A stretch of 64,000 bases of DNA from Prunella strophiata (GCA_036583965.1 JAZBQD010000019.1:2781006-2845005), one strand, 5' to 3'; shown: positions 10,071-22,545, numbered from the stretch's first letter. Made by a program: numbers and translations. Notes: generated from the letters alone by a model not told the origin.

Positions 10071-11071
10071 ATTGATATTATTGATATTATTGATATTATT
10101 GATATTATTGATATTATTGATATTATTGATATTATTGATATTATTGATATTATTGATATTATTGATATTATTGATATTATTGATATTATTGATATTATTG
10201 ATATTATTGATATTATTGATATTATTGATATTATTGATATTATTGATATTATTGATATTATTGATATTATTGATATTATTGATATTATTGATATTATTGA
10301 TATTATTGATATTATTGATATTATTGATATTATTGATATTATTGATATTATTGATATTATTGATATTATTGATATTATTGATATTATTGATATTATTGAT
10401 ATTATTGATATTATTGATATTATTGATATTATTGATATTATTGATATTATTGATATTATTGATATTATTGATATTATTGATATTATTGATATTATTGATA
10501 TTATTGATATTATTGATATTATTGATATTATTGATATTATTGATATTATTGATATTATTGATATTATTGATATTATTGATATTATTGATATTATTGATAT
10601 TATTGATATTATTGATATTATTGATATTATTGATATTATTGATATTATTGATATTATTGATATTATTGATATTATTGATATTATTGATATTATTGATATT
10701 ATTGATATTATTGATATTATTGATATTATTGATATTATTGATATTATTGATATTATTGATATTATTGATATTATTGATATTATTGATATTATTGATATTA
10801 TTGATATTATTGATATTATTGATATTATTGATATTATTGATATTATTGATATTATTGATATTATTGATATTATTGATATTATTGATATTATTGATATTAT
10901 TGATATTATTGATATTATTGATATTATTGATATTATTGATATTATTGATATTATTGATATTATTGATATTATTGATATTATTGATATTATTGATATTATT
11001 GATATTATTGATATTATTGATATTATTGATATTATTGATATTATTGATATTATTGATATTATTGATATTAT
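10071..11071. repeat. ATTATTGAT 9-bp array II, about 111 copies
   Basis: About 1,001 bp of perfect 9-bp units, the same unit and strand as array I. The flanks resemble each other: TGTGTCACTGA...TGC...TGCAAA...GATTTTT occurs at 10002-10057 on the left and 11071-11114 on the right. The array may therefore sit inside an older duplicated segment. Confidence 0.97.
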
Positions 11072-11114
11072 GTGTCACTGATGTGCCTGCAAACCTCTAA
11101 TGTCATGATTTTTA

Positions 11115-12058
11115 GACAGAAAAAAAAGGGTGTGGCCTTGGATGGCCGTGCATTGGGGACAATGGATTTGACTCCATGATGACTCCATGATCCCAGAGGG
11201 CTTTTCCAAACTTAATGATTCCATGACTCTGCACTCATTTTACCACTTTCTTCTATTTCCTCATCATTTTCAGCACTTTGGTTACAAATGAACTGCTCTG
11301 ATCAGTGCAATTTTAAGTAGTGAAATTTTTACAGTTTGGAAACTCTCTCAGGCTGTGAACATCTTTTATTTTCCTGCAGCTCCTACACAAAGCACAATGA
11401 ATGGCACAAGTGAAAGTGCTTGCAAGAGTCCATTAGAAACAACCTTTATTCATTGATGAATCCTTTATTTCCAAGCCACTTTAAGATCTTTCCATTAGCT
11501 ATTTTTAAACCATTTGTTATGCACTCACATTGATTTTGTCTATTTTTTCCCCCCCTCAAATCAGGGTATTGCACAGCACTGAGTCAACACCACTCCTGAT
11601 AACAACTGTGCTTGTGATTTTATTCAAGAACAAGGTGAAGTTTGCTCTGTGACAGGAACCATGTGCCATGAAAACTGCTGATTGCTGCTCCATCACATCC
11701 CCACTCTCCATCTCCTTCTCAGCTGGTACAAATCACTTCATCCCCTCCTGAAACTTTGTGGACTTACCTGAGTCACGCTCTTCAAATATTGACTCAGTGC
11801 TGTTTTTCTTCTTGGAAATGCTCTTCATAAACTCTCACATTCCCACCTGGTGTCAGAGCAGCCATCTGAAGAGCCAGCTCTGCAAATGATGACACACATG
11901 TCCTCTAGACTGGCTGGCTTCAAAACCTTAGTTCTGCTTTTGATGTTTTTTTTTTTAAGTTGCTTGGGTAGGAAGCATTTCATCATCATTATATAACAGG
12001 GAAATGGCATTCAACTTTGTCCCAAATACAGGCAGGAAATATTTATCAAACACTTCTG

Positions 12059-12091
<33 letters not shown>

Positions 12092-13184
12092 TTCTGTTTT
12101 GTTTTGTTTCACAGCTATCCAAATATATTTGGATACACAGAGAGCATTGGTAACTGGACTCTGCTAAAATATTGTTCATCAAATTAAGCAGAGTTCCAAA
12201 AAATCTTTGTGTACAATGTGATAATTTCTGCACAGGGGACATTAACTGTGTGGCTGGTTAGAAGGGATGTTGGTCAACTGGTTTAAAAATCCCCTTTGTG
12301 AGTGTTTTCTCTGCTGCCAGACATGTGAGGCTTGTCTGTTTACATTTTCTTTTCCTTGAACACCAGCACTATTGGCACTGCTCTTATGCCAAGGTCAAAG
12401 TGACTTTTGCTGGATCTGAAATGTTCTTCCAAAGCCACAGATTCCACATTCCTCTACTCCTATTCCAAGCAGCAGCAGAATATTCCCCTTGCTCCAAAAG
12501 ACAAGGATTAGGAGGCAGGGAGAGGGTCATTCCTGGGATATCAAATCCTCTCTCTCTCAATTGTGCAGGGTTTTTCTTCCTTCTTTTCCCCCCTCCATTG
12601 TTCAAGGGCAAACAAAGGAAGAAAGCAATGATCCCTGACAGAAATATTTACCCTTTCAGGCTTTGATCTGGTGTTAAAAGTTCACTTTTGTGCAGGTGAG
12701 GCTCATGGAAAGCCAGGCACAGAGAGATTCCTGGCAAGGAAGGGCTGAGCTGGATCTGTGCTGCTGCTGCTGTGGGCTCAGGCATCACTCTGGGCTCCTC
12801 CTCACCTCACCCTGCATCTCCAGGGTTGTGGATTTTGTCCTTGGAGTAAGGTAACCTGGCCAACACGACAGTGTTGATGGGATAAAGGAAGAGTTTCTGA
12901 ACGTGAGCCTGGAAAATAATATTGTCAGAGAGATGTGGGACATGAATTATTGCTCCCTCTTTTTCTAAAAAAAATGGCCCTGCATTGTCCCCCTGGAAAG
13001 AAGGGGGCAAAGATATGAAAGGTATAAAACTTCAAATGTGGGGACTGCACTCAATCTTCTAGCCAAAACCCCTTGAGCATTTTTCTGAGGATTGCTACAG
13101 AAAAGTTGCAAGGTAGGCTCACAGAGGTGGCTAAAATACCTCTCCCAAAAATGGGATTGCAATCCAGGTGCATGTCTGGGGTCA
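11115..13184. other. No gene seen; poly(T) tract at 12060-12090
   Basis: Two kilobases of moderately AT-rich DNA. It includes a T tract of about 30 bp at 12060-12090 followed by GTTCTGTTTTGTTTTG. No convincing exon or transposon could be assigned. Confidence 0.45.
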
Positions 13185-13532
13185 CAGACTGGTTCAGGTT
13201 GGAAGGGACCACTGGAAATCAGCTGGTCCAAGCCCCCTGCTCAAGCAGGGCCCCCCAGAGCCTCTTAGTCAGGATTGTGTCCAGGTGGCTCCTGGATATC
13301 TCCAGTGAGGGAGACTCCAGAGCCTTTCTGAGCAGCCTGTTCAGTGCTGGGTCACTGCACAATAAAATTCTTCCTCGTATTCAGATGGAATTTTGTGTGT
13401 TCCATCCTCTGCCTGTTGTTCAGCACCACTCAGAAGAGCCTGGTCCCTCTTTGGTCCCTCCTTCAGGCACTTAAAGCCCTTCAAACCCTTCAAACCTCTC
13501 CAGGTATCTCTCCACTGCTCCTCACAGAGCAC
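13185..13532 (-). mobile_element. CR1 fragment (older subfamily)
   Basis: In the minus direction this matches the general CR1 3' layout. The CTTCCAACCTGAACC-type terminus is at about 13190-13210, the 'ctccagtgagggagactcc' block lies inside, and the upstream body extends to 13532. Its last 110 bp are repeated at 13762-13887. Confidence 0.75.
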
Positions 13533-13545
13533 TGATCTTCCTTGG

Positions 13546-13755
13546 GGACACATGGCCTCAAAACCAGTGTATCAAAAGCAAAATTAAGGGAACTCCAGAG
13601 CCTGGAGCCCCTCCTGAAGGATTTCTGATGGATTTCACTTTGACTTTGGGAGGTCTTGGCTGAGGTGGGCTGGTATGAAAGATGTTGGAAGCCCAGACTT
13701 CTCTCATTTGAGCTCAAAAATGGATTATTTCACCACTTTTACTTCTGGCAGCTCT
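13546..13755. repeat. Dispersed duplication, copy B
   Basis: Partner of 8832-9031. Here it lies between two copies of the same CR1 piece (13420-13531 and 13762-13887), so a unit of about 340 bp seems to have been duplicated in tandem and then truncated. Confidence 0.9.
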
Positions 13756-13761
13756 TTGCTT

Positions 13762-13887
13762 CTGTTGTTCAGCACCACTCAGAAGAGCCTGCTCCATCTC
13801 TGGTCCCTCTTTCAGGTACTCAAAGCCCTTCAAACCCTTCAAATCCTTCAAACCCAGGCACCTCTCCACTTCTCCTCACAGAGCACT
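13762..13887 (-). mobile_element. Duplicated CR1 piece
   Basis: Near-repeat of 13420-13531, sharing GTTGTTCAGCACCACTCAGA at the left and CTCCTCACAGAGCACTGA at the right. An extra 'caaatccttcaaaccc' is inserted. Confidence 0.85.
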
Positions 13888-15301
13888 GAGGTGTCCCATG
13901 TCCAAGGGTGCCACCAGCTGCTCTGTGAGCAGGGTTAGGTGATGCCACCTCACTCCTAAGCTGTGCCCCTTCTTTGCAAGCTGCTCTTTGAGCTCTTTGA
14001 GCTTTGTCACCTCTCTGGGCCCTGGGATTGGGGCAGTTGCCAGGGTTAGAGGGGTTGTTATCATTGATTCATTTTCCTTGCTACAGATGGTGAATGGATG
14101 CATGAAAATAATGAAGAAAAGGTGGTTCTGGTCTTTTCAACCAGATGAAACAGGATGTAGAAATTCCTCAAAGCTTCACTTTCTTCAGGTCTTTCATTTA
14201 GCCAAAACCCTTAAAATATTATCTGAGAGTAAATGGCTTTCTTTGTATTTTGTTTTTCTTTTTGCTATTTTAATTCCCAGAGGAGATACTGAGAGTTTGG
14301 GTGCAAAGGGGGCAAATAATTACTTTTGTAGGTGCAAGAACAATAAATGAAGGTGACACAGATACTTTTAAGGGACAAAGGGAGAGGTGTTGTGTAATGT
14401 TCCAGTTTTGCCTGTGGACTTGAAGGGATTAAGGCTGGAATCAAAGGCTCTGTATTTTCACACTAAGCCAGGAGACAAAGCACTGAGATCCTCCAGAGGA
14501 AACCATCCCAGAGCTTTGGGAAAATGGGAGGCTGGCTCCTTTCTGTAGATGCTGAAGTAAAGAGTAAGAGGTCACTGTCTCTCCCACTCACATTGCTTGT
14601 TGGGTGTCTGTAAGGACACAACCCACAGAGCAAGAGCTGGAAGGGAAAATAAAACCCCTTTTATTCTGCACAAAACCCTCTGTCTGATGAGTGGCTGAGA
14701 AGCCAAGAACAAGCCACCCTTACAAGTTGTGAAAAGCTCCTGCACACAGAGATTAAAAAAGGAACAAATGAAAATTCCTCCCTCATTCCCTTGGAACAGG
14801 GTTGGAATCCACAGGGACAGGGTGAGGAGGGTTTTGTAGGGGTGTGGGGCTGTGCCAGAGCTCACAGCTGAGGATCTTGAGAGTGGGGCCAGATGAGGTG
14901 AAATGACATTTTGATGCCCTCAGGGCCAGAGTCACAAGGCTTGGAAGTTTACACACAAATGGTTTGTCTCACAGTAACACCCCAAAGTGGTGCTGGAGCT
15001 GCAGGACCCTGGGAACACTTGGCACTAGAAGTGACTTTGAGGTCACTGTCAGCGTGACCATGTGTGAAATCCTGGCTTTGCTGCCCTGCTGTGAGACTTT
15101 CCACTGATTTCAGCAGGGTTAAAAATTCACCTGCTCCCTGGGGTTCATCCTTTCCCTTCCCAAACATTTATTATTGTCAATCCCATTGCACTGGAAGTAT
15201 TTCTGGCTCAAACCTGCCATGACTGTTATGCACAATGAACCATAAGAGATATTAAATGTATAACCCAGCCCCCATGGCACACTCTGTTCCAGGAAAGCAT
15301 G
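13888..15301. other. No gene seen
   Basis: Mixed-composition DNA without recognisable transposon, tandem repeat or coding exon. Confidence 0.4.
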
Positions 15302-15305
15302 ATAG

Positions 15306-15802
15306 TGTTAAGAAAATAAATCCACAAAGATCAGAGGTTTATGCCCAAAAAGGAGACAGAGGAGTCCTTTTACTTTATTCAATAAAGGGAGAGGCCATGG
15401 GGCATTCCCCTGGGGTCTCTCAGATTTTTGGAGGACGCAGCCTCCTTTTTATCCCAATTTCCCGGCTGCATTTCCCTCTCTCTTTCCCCATTTCTGAGGT
15501 ACTTGAGAGGTGCAGACTTCCCAAAACACCTCATACAGAAGATTTCCCTCTAATGTATAACCCTCTCTTCTAATTTTTAATTCTTACAGAACTTAGGGAT
15601 TCTCTTTCCTATTGTTTCTTTCACCTTACAATGTCTAATTTCATTTATCAGCAAACCTAGAGTTTATTTCTAAAAGCAAATATCTCTTCCCATTCATCAA
15701 TCAGTGGAATCCTTCCCATTGTTTCGTTTATCTCTCAGTGCTAACTTTATCTACCAGCAGACCCACAGCTTGTTTGTAAAGGCACCTCCACTATTCCTCT
15801 CA
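15306..15802 (-). mobile_element. Solo LTR, family A (copy 1)
   Basis: A 497-bp element bounded by TG...CA. Read on the minus strand it has a TATA-like GGGATAAAAAGGAGG (15441-15455) and an AATAAA signal (15374-15379) in the order expected for U3-R-U5. The 4-bp repeat ATAG flanks it (15302-15305 and 15803-15806). A 5-bp duplication that has lost one base is also possible, since the second copy of this family has a 5-bp duplication. There is no internal retroviral sequence, so it is a solo LTR left by LTR-LTR recombination. Confidence 0.88.
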
Positions 15803-15806
15803 ATAG

Positions 15807-17494
15807 CAATGCTCATCATCCCATCCTCCATGGAAGCACTGAGGGAAATGTCTCCCAGCACTGGAAATGCTCACATTCAGCCAGGTATGACTTAAATACT
15901 GACTGAAATAGCCCCTGATTGAGAAGACCTTTAAGCCTGCATGAATCTGCAGGGATGGAGAGGCTGCAGTGTCTGTGAGGTGTCACCTGACAGCAGGTGG
16001 GTGACCCTGGATCATCTGACACTGTCACACTGCCCCAGGGAATGGCCTCGTGACTCCTGGTTCAGGGGGCAGAGTGGCACCTCTGCTGCCTGTGTGTGTC
16101 ACTGTGCAGCCAAAGCCACCGTGCTGTCACCTGTCCTGAGCTGCTGGCTGGGACCACATTCCAGCTATAAATATTTCACTTGTTACAATGGAAATACTTC
16201 CATCAAAAGCCTCCAACTCCTACAGGACACTCCAGTTTTGCTCTTTGATGAAGATTCCAGCTGCTCTGTTCTGCCTCCAGGGCCAATTTGTCACTTCTCT
16301 TCCACTGTTAAGAGGTAACCCTCTTTTATGCCATAGCTGGAAGGTGAATTGAGCTGTAGTTTTGAGAGGGACTAAAGGCCAACTGGGGCAGGCAGGAGAT
16401 CTCCTTTCTATTTATAGTGGAAGTTCTATTTTAGCAAGTAGTGAAGAGCCTGGCAAGGAAAGTCAGGAGAGGAGAGCTCCTTCCAGTTAAACTTATTTAA
16501 CTTTCACATTTTCCAAGGGCCTATGGGCTGAATTGGGGCAGTCCTGTGCTCATATGGTACAGAAGGATCAAAAAGGAAAAAAAAAAAATATAAAAAAGAG
16601 AGAGAAAGAACAAGAATCTGATGTGGAAAATCCTCCTGTGTAGAAAATCTGACTCTGGTAGGAAACCTGACTGTGGTGGAAAACTTCCAAGGACTTGGAT
16701 TGTGGAAAAAGCCACTTGAGGAGATTTCCTCCCTGTTTGCAGAGGCAATCATCTCACCATGAAACAAACCTTTTGCTTCCCATCAACTTGCACTTCACTT
16801 CCATCCACATACAGTCCCAGAATTTCTCATTTAGTACAATTAACAGTGACATACAAGAGTATTTCCAGCACCTCCTGTCTGAGTGCCAGGGATGGGGACA
16901 TGTGTGACCACTCAGAGGACTGAGTTCCTCCTGCTTCTGGCCCTGGGCTGGCACAAATGCAGCAACCAAAACCTTTCAGAGCATTTCCCCTTCTTTAGTG
17001 GGTTAAATCACACCCCAAAGTATCCCAAAGGCTTCCAAGGAAAGGCTGGTTGTTTATTTTATTTAAGTCCCAGGTCACAGCAGCCCTCTCCCTCCAGGGC
17101 AATATATGAGTTAGAAGCTTTCAGTCATGTACATGCTATTTGTACAGCAGGGTGGATCTGCAAGCCAGTGTTGTCTTTAATGCTCATTTCCCTGCTCCCC
17201 AAAGAGCTGCTTGCTCAGGAAAACAGGCACCTGCCCTCTCAGATTGGCTCAGAAGAGGTGTGGAATTTCAGGTGAGTGGTGTCACTCTCACTGAAGCTAG
17301 ATCTCACACCCTGATCCCAGGGTTTGTTTGTGCCACAGGACTTTTATCCCTGGGCTGTTACCTGGGATTTGTGTTTCAGGAGGGAGGTTCTGGTGACACA
17401 GTGCCACATGCAGAGCTGGTGTCAGCACTGCCATCAGCCTGGTGGGCAGCACGAGCAATGGCAGGTTTAGTGAAGTGAACATCCTTACCAGGTG
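15807..17494. other. No gene seen
   Basis: No recognisable gene. A short A/G-rich run lies at 16565-16612. Confidence 0.4.
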
Positions 17495-17900
17495 TGGTGG
17501 TTTTGGTTTGTTGATTAGAGATTTTATTTATTATTTCAATTTTCTGGCTAATTCACTAATCATTGTGGTGGGTTTAGTGTTGGGTAATTATTAGTGTACT
17601 CACTTCTTGTTGTGAGATAGGGTTAGGAGAAAGATAAAGCAGGTTTAAAAATTTAAAAGGGTATAAAGAAAATTTTATTAACAGTAACTAAAAGAAAGAA
17701 GTAATAAGAATTAAAACAAACTCTTTAGAGTACTTTTTTCTCTCTATAAGCTTTTATTTTTTACTGCCAATGTAAAGAAACAAAACTTAAAATTTCTAGT
17801 CGGTTTATTACTTTTAAAATAGGTGGGTTTTTTTTAGTTTACTTAGGGAGATAAGTTTTTTTGGTTAATGTTATGGAGACTTTTCTATAAGAAAAACTAA
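17495..17900. other. AT-rich block, possibly a decayed LTR
   Basis: AT-rich segment distinct from its neighbours, with TGTGGTGG starts at 17495 and 17564 and many A/T runs. The TGTGGTGG start and overall AT-rich body recall avian ERVL-type LTRs, but I find no clear end or target duplication. It is an unproven relic. Confidence 0.25.
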
Positions 17901-17926
17901 AAATGGGCATCAATCAGGCCTTGGTG

Positions 17927-18529
17927 TCCTGTGCCTCGCTCTCTTTTCACACTGATTTTAAATCAGCACTTCTGGATGGGGGGAGAATAAAACCAGAATT
18001 ACATTGAGTGGGCAGCAGGCTCACAGGCTGTGGCTTGGGGAGGAGCAGCAGAATCAGACAGGGTGGATTTGGGGCAGGCAGAGAAAACCCTGAGCAGAGG
18101 AGCTGCTTGTCCATCACTTTTTGTTCAGGTCCTCCAGAAAATGCAGAGAAGATTTGACCTTTCACTGCCTCGTGCCTGAGCCAGAGCCCAGTAAGAGTCA
18201 CCCAGCAAAAGGTTCTGCCCTTTCTGCTGCCTCTTCTGTGACCTGAGCGTGGCTCAGAGTGAGAGGCACAACCTCCCTTGCTCCAGGAGAGCCCTTCCCT
18301 CCTCCTGTGCCTCGCTCTCTTTTCACACTGATTTTAAATCAGCACTTCTGGATGGGGGGAGAATAAAACCAGAAAGATAGATTTGACCTTTCACCCTTGC
18401 CTGAGCCCAGAGTCCAGTAGAGTCCCCCAGCAAGAGCGTTCTGCCCTTTTCTGCTGCCTCTTCGGTGACCTGAGCGTGCTCAGAGTGAGAGGCACAACCT
18501 CCCTTGCTCCAGGAGAGGCCCTTCCCTCC
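17927..18529. repeat. Tandem duplication, units of 376 and 227 bp
   Basis: Unit 1 (17927-18302) and unit 2 (18303-18529) both begin TCCTGTGCCTCGCTCTC and both contain CACTGATTTTAAATCAGCAC and TGACCTGAGCGTG. Unit 2 lacks about 150 bp corresponding to 17999-18148. The duplicated sequence leads straight into the CR1 copy at 18536, and TCCTGTGCC recurs at that junction. Confidence 0.9.
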
Positions 18530-18535
18530 TCCTGT

Positions 18536-19016
18536 GCCCAGCTCTGGGGTCCCCAGCACAGGGGGGACACAGAGACCTGGCAGTGAGGCCACCAAGGAGG
18601 ACCAAAGGGATGGAGCCCCTCTCCCACAAGGAAAGGCTGGGAGAGCTGGGAATGTTCACCTGGAGGGGAGAAGGCTCCAGGGAGAGCTCAGAGCCTGAAG
18701 GGGCTCCAGGAGAGCTGGAGAGGGACTGGGGACAAGGCATGGAGGGACAGGACCCAGGGAATGGCTCCCAGTGCCAGAGGCAGGGATGGATGGGAGATTG
18801 GGAATTGGGAATTCCTGGCTGGGAGGGTGGTGAGGCCCTGGCACAGGGTGCCCAGAGCAGCTGTGGCTGCCCCTGGATCCCTGGCAGTGCCCAAGGCCAG
18901 GCTGGACATGGATTGGAGCAGCCTGGGACAGTGGAAGGTGTCCCTGCCATGGTGGGGAATTGGAACAAGGTGGGCTTTAAGGTCTCTTCTAAGCCCCACC
19001 ACTCTCAAATTCTAGA
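18536..19016 (+). mobile_element. CR1 fragment (3' region)
   Basis: Plus-strand CR1: CCCAGCTCTGGGGTCCCCAG, GGAAAGGCTGGGAGAGCTGG, then 'ggtgaggccctggcacaggg', AAGGTGTCCCTGCCATGG and 'tttaaggtctcttc'. It ends near AATTCTAGAA. Same subfamily as 8318-8690. Confidence 0.88.
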
Positions 19017-20018
19017 ATTGCTACTAGTCTCGTGAATTTTTTTTAGTCTCCATCAATTCCATATGCTTCCCTTCTCTCCTTTCCCAAGGCCCAGGCAAAG
19101 CCAGCCAAGAATCCACATTTTGCAACTGTTGTAACTCTTGTAACTGTTTTGGATGCTGGAAAAGCAATACCCCAGGAAAGAGGCCAAAGCTAGCAAAAAT
19201 GTGTCAGGTTTCAGGGCTGCTGATAAGATGGGGAGAGGATCTGTTTCCCTGGCAGCCAAATCATAAATGACAGTTGCAATCAAGCAGTGATTTCTATTTT
19301 TATTCATCTTTACCTTGCTTTCACCAAATCTTTTTTTGTAGAAAGAAAGGAAGAGTCTCTATTGCAAGGACTGTCTGGGGAAAGGCAGGGATCTGGGCTT
19401 TTTTCCATGGATCCTCTGTCAGTTACACAAGGAAACTGCAAACACATTATCCCTCCTCCTTAATTGGTCACTTCATGGCAAACACTGGTGCAAAAGGCCT
19501 TTGACAATCAATTTTTCCTCATTTTCTCTGTCTGCTCAAGCTCATTTATTTCATCCAAACTAAACACTATACTTAGGGAAAACATCCCTCTGCCTTGTGA
19601 CTTTCCCCTTTCCCTCACATCCAGATTTTCCTCTCTATGTGGCCTGTGGATTTTTCAGCCCATGGATGTATTGGGGAACAAAAACCATCTCTGTGTCTCC
19701 TCATTATCAACAAAACTCTCCCCCCACAGCTCTGCTGCTCCTGGTTTTGGGGGTGGCCTCATCCTCCCTGGGGTCACTCCATCAGCTCATTTGAAACATT
19801 TTGCTCACAGCAGACAGGAGAAGCTCCTTGTCACCACCTGTGTTATGAACCAGCTGATAGAGCTCGAGTGGAAAGATGCTTTGGCTTGAGGTGGATCCAT
19901 CAGTGAGCTTCTCTGAGGGTTTGATTCAGTCAGGGAAGCAGGAGCCTCTCCAGGAGCTTCTGTGTGCTCTTGTTTTATTTTCTTTTACTCAGTTGTTGGT
20001 AACTCTGGCACTCTGAAG
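19017..20018. other. No gene seen
   Basis: No recognisable transposon or convincing exon. Confidence 0.4.
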
Positions 20019-20490
20019 AGAGAATCACAGAATCCTAGTGTCACTGTGGTGCACAAACAACGCGGACAGCAGCTCTTTGCAAGGTGTGAGAGAGCAAAAA
20101 GAGAGGAGTTTATTGAAATCTGACTTCCATTTATAGTTTTCTGAAATCCCAGTGTCATTGGAGGGTGACAGTGCCACCTCCTCAATGCCACTGGACAACC
20201 CAACAGTCCATCAAGTTGCTCTTCCTCCATAGAGGAAGACAAAACAATAAGTTATTTACAAAAAGTGTGTGAGAAAGTTCTGTACAAGAATGTAAACAAC
20301 AGAAGGCTTTAGAGAAACTTAAAAAATCAGAGTAACATCCTAGAATTACAGAATCATAGAACCACAGAATGGTTTGGGCTGGAAGGGACCTTAAAAACCA
20401 TTTCATTCCAACCCCCTGCCATGGGCAGGGACACCTCCCACCATCCCAGGTTGCTCCAAGCCCTGTCCAACCTGGCCTTGCACACTTCCA
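20019..20490 (-). mobile_element. CR1 copy split by an LTR
   Basis: The CR1 3' tail is at 20019-20038 (octamer-like AGAATCACAGAATCCTAG) and continues at 20338-20490 (TCCTAGAATTACAGAATCAT, then 'atggtttgggctggaaggga' and the body). Removing 20039-20337 and one copy of TCCTAG gives a continuous CR1 3' end. Confidence 0.88.
20039..20337 (-). mobile_element. Solo LTR, family C, nested in CR1
   Basis: A 299-bp TG...CA element. On the minus strand it carries CTATAAAT (20129-20136) and then AATAAA (20109-20114). The 6-bp duplication TCCTAG flanks it at 20033-20038 and 20338-20343. Six-base duplications are typical of alpha/beta-retrovirus-like (class II, ERVK) integrases. No internal sequence remains. 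Confidence 0.92.
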
Positions 20491-20629
20491 GGGGTGAGAA
20501 GATGACATGAGGATCTTTTCTTTTGCCTTCATCCAAGCTTGCTGTGGGTTTCTCTCCACACCCCTGCAAAAGTCAGAGCTGGCCCTTTGCAGCCATCCCC
20601 CATCCAGTGCCCTGGAGGCACGAAACTGG

Positions 20630-20790
20630 TGGGGGAAGGATTGGGAGGATTGCCCCACAAACACCCAGCCCTGTCCCCTGCTGGGGGAAGGATTGCCCCA
20701 CAAACACCCAGCCCTGCTCCTGGAGGAAGGATTGGGAGGACTGCCCCACAAACACCCAGCCCTGCTCCTGGAGGAAGGAGGGCTCCCCTG
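20630..20790. repeat. Minisatellite, three units
   Basis: Three copies of GATTGCCCCACAAACACCCA, then GCCCTG, separated by GGAGGAAGGATTGGGAGGA-like linkers. The middle linker lacks the ATTGGGAGG part. Confidence 0.88.
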
Positions 20791-22462
20791 GGAGCTGGCA
20801 GGGACCATCCTTGGAGGGATCAGAAGGGCAGGGAAGTGCAAAGGGCAAGCACAGCCACCCTAAAAACAAACCCCTTGATGCTGCAGAGCAGCACAGAGCA
20901 CCCAAACCTTCTCCATGCAGCCCCCTCCTCCTTAACCCCACAGCAACCCACCACAACTACAAAGATGTCTCAAGGCAGTAAATTTTGGAAATTCAGCTTC
21001 CTTCTGGCTTGATTTCAGCCTGGATTAACTCTTCTTTAATATCTAAAATAGCTTTTGTGTCAAATTTGATTTGTACAGGTGATGTTTATTTATTTCACAT
21101 CATTCTTCCCCCCCTTTTTTGGCAACAACATAGCTGGTGATCCAGATATACCTGCTCAAATTATAACATATCTAGAATGGCTTTAATAACTCTTAATAAA
21201 TATGATTATGTATGATTTAAAGGTCTTAACCAAGACAGGGAATCACTGGCCTGGGTGTGGTGCCAAAGAAAGAAGTGCCAACCATGTTTACTCCCTAAAA
21301 TGTGCAAACTCCAAGGAGAAACTGAAAAAAAGTCAAGAAAAATGAAGTGTTTGAACACATTGGCAGAGAGTAAAGTGAAACACTGAAGGATCAAATGGTC
21401 TTTGGGAGGGCACATGGGGCTCTGACAGAGTCTGGATGTAAATCCAGATCAGAAGGCATCCCCAAGCCAAGTAACAGCTGCTCCCTCTCTCACATCTGTC
21501 TTCAGGGCCCTCTTAGAGAAGGATTAGGGGAAAATCACCGTGGTGAAAACACCACTGCAAGAAAGGGCTGAGGGGAAGGGCTCGTGTCTCTGCAGCCCTG
21601 CTCCTGCCCTGTCCTCTCTCCTCTTGGCAGGAGAAGAACATTAATGCTGGGGAGGCAGGAGGTGCATGCACAGACCTTCCAGCCAGCCCAGGCTGGAGGT
21701 TTGGTTGGTTTTGGTTGGAACTGTGTCCATGCTCCATGAAAAGCAAGCTCAGACCTGTGTCAGTACAGCTGAGCTGGCTGCTCTTCCATTGTAGATAAAT
21801 AGTGATTGATTAAAAGCTGCCAGCTGTTTAAATGACTGCCATAGGAGTCTACTTTATTTTTGCTTTACTTAATTTATTTTTTTTTTATATTGGAGTTTGC
21901 TAGTTTTTCTGCAGCAAGACCATCCCAAGCATTTGGAACCCATCTGCAGCCACTGCACATCCAACATTGCCCAAAAGGATGTGATGGAGGGATCAGAGAT
22001 TTAAACTTCCTATCCCCTGTGGCTCCTTACAAGAGTCATTAAAAGCAGGCTTTTCAAACTTATCCTCTGATGATGAGACACTGCTTTTTTTCCCCATCCA
22101 ATCTCCACATTTTCATTTCCACATCTGCTCTGTGGCAGAAAGAACTGCTCATGGAAGGACAGTCCTGCATCACTGTTGGTAAAATGCTGATTTTTTTTCA
22201 TGGCATGAAGCTTCTATGAAACAGAAAATATTACAGCCTTTAGAAATCCATATAGAAATTGCAGTAGTAGGGCTAATTATAAAAAATGGTCACTTTTCTG
22301 GGCCTACATACAAATCTGTGCTTTTTAGATGTGCTTTTTGTCTCTGTGAGGAGTCTGACTCTTTAAGTGAAAGAAAAGAAATATACAAGCAATTAGAGCC
22401 CCTTCTATCTGTGGAGGTTTTTACCTAAAATAATCCATCCTAAAGGCATCGTGTACAGCATA
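20791..22462. other. No gene seen
   Basis: No assignable feature in about 1.7 kb apart from a T-rich run near 21873-21889. Confidence 0.4.
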
Positions 22463-22545
22463 AAATACATTGAAAATGTAAAAATAAATACATTGAAAAT
22501 AAAATGCATTGAAAATGTAAATACATTGAAAATGTAAATACACTG
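22463..22545. repeat. Short AT-rich tandem repeat
   Basis: Four copies of ATACATTGAAAATGTAAA or close variants, of about 17-24 bp. Confidence 0.85.

Noticed and set aside
9168..11100. Poly-(Asp-Ile-Ile), (Ile-Leu-Leu) and (Asn-Ile-Asn) frames
   Set aside because: Direct translations of the 9-bp array; all three types follow from its period being a multiple of three.
13073..13889. Short frames across CR1 sequence
   Set aside because: CR1 3' regions are non-coding; these frames recur in shifted form at every copy.
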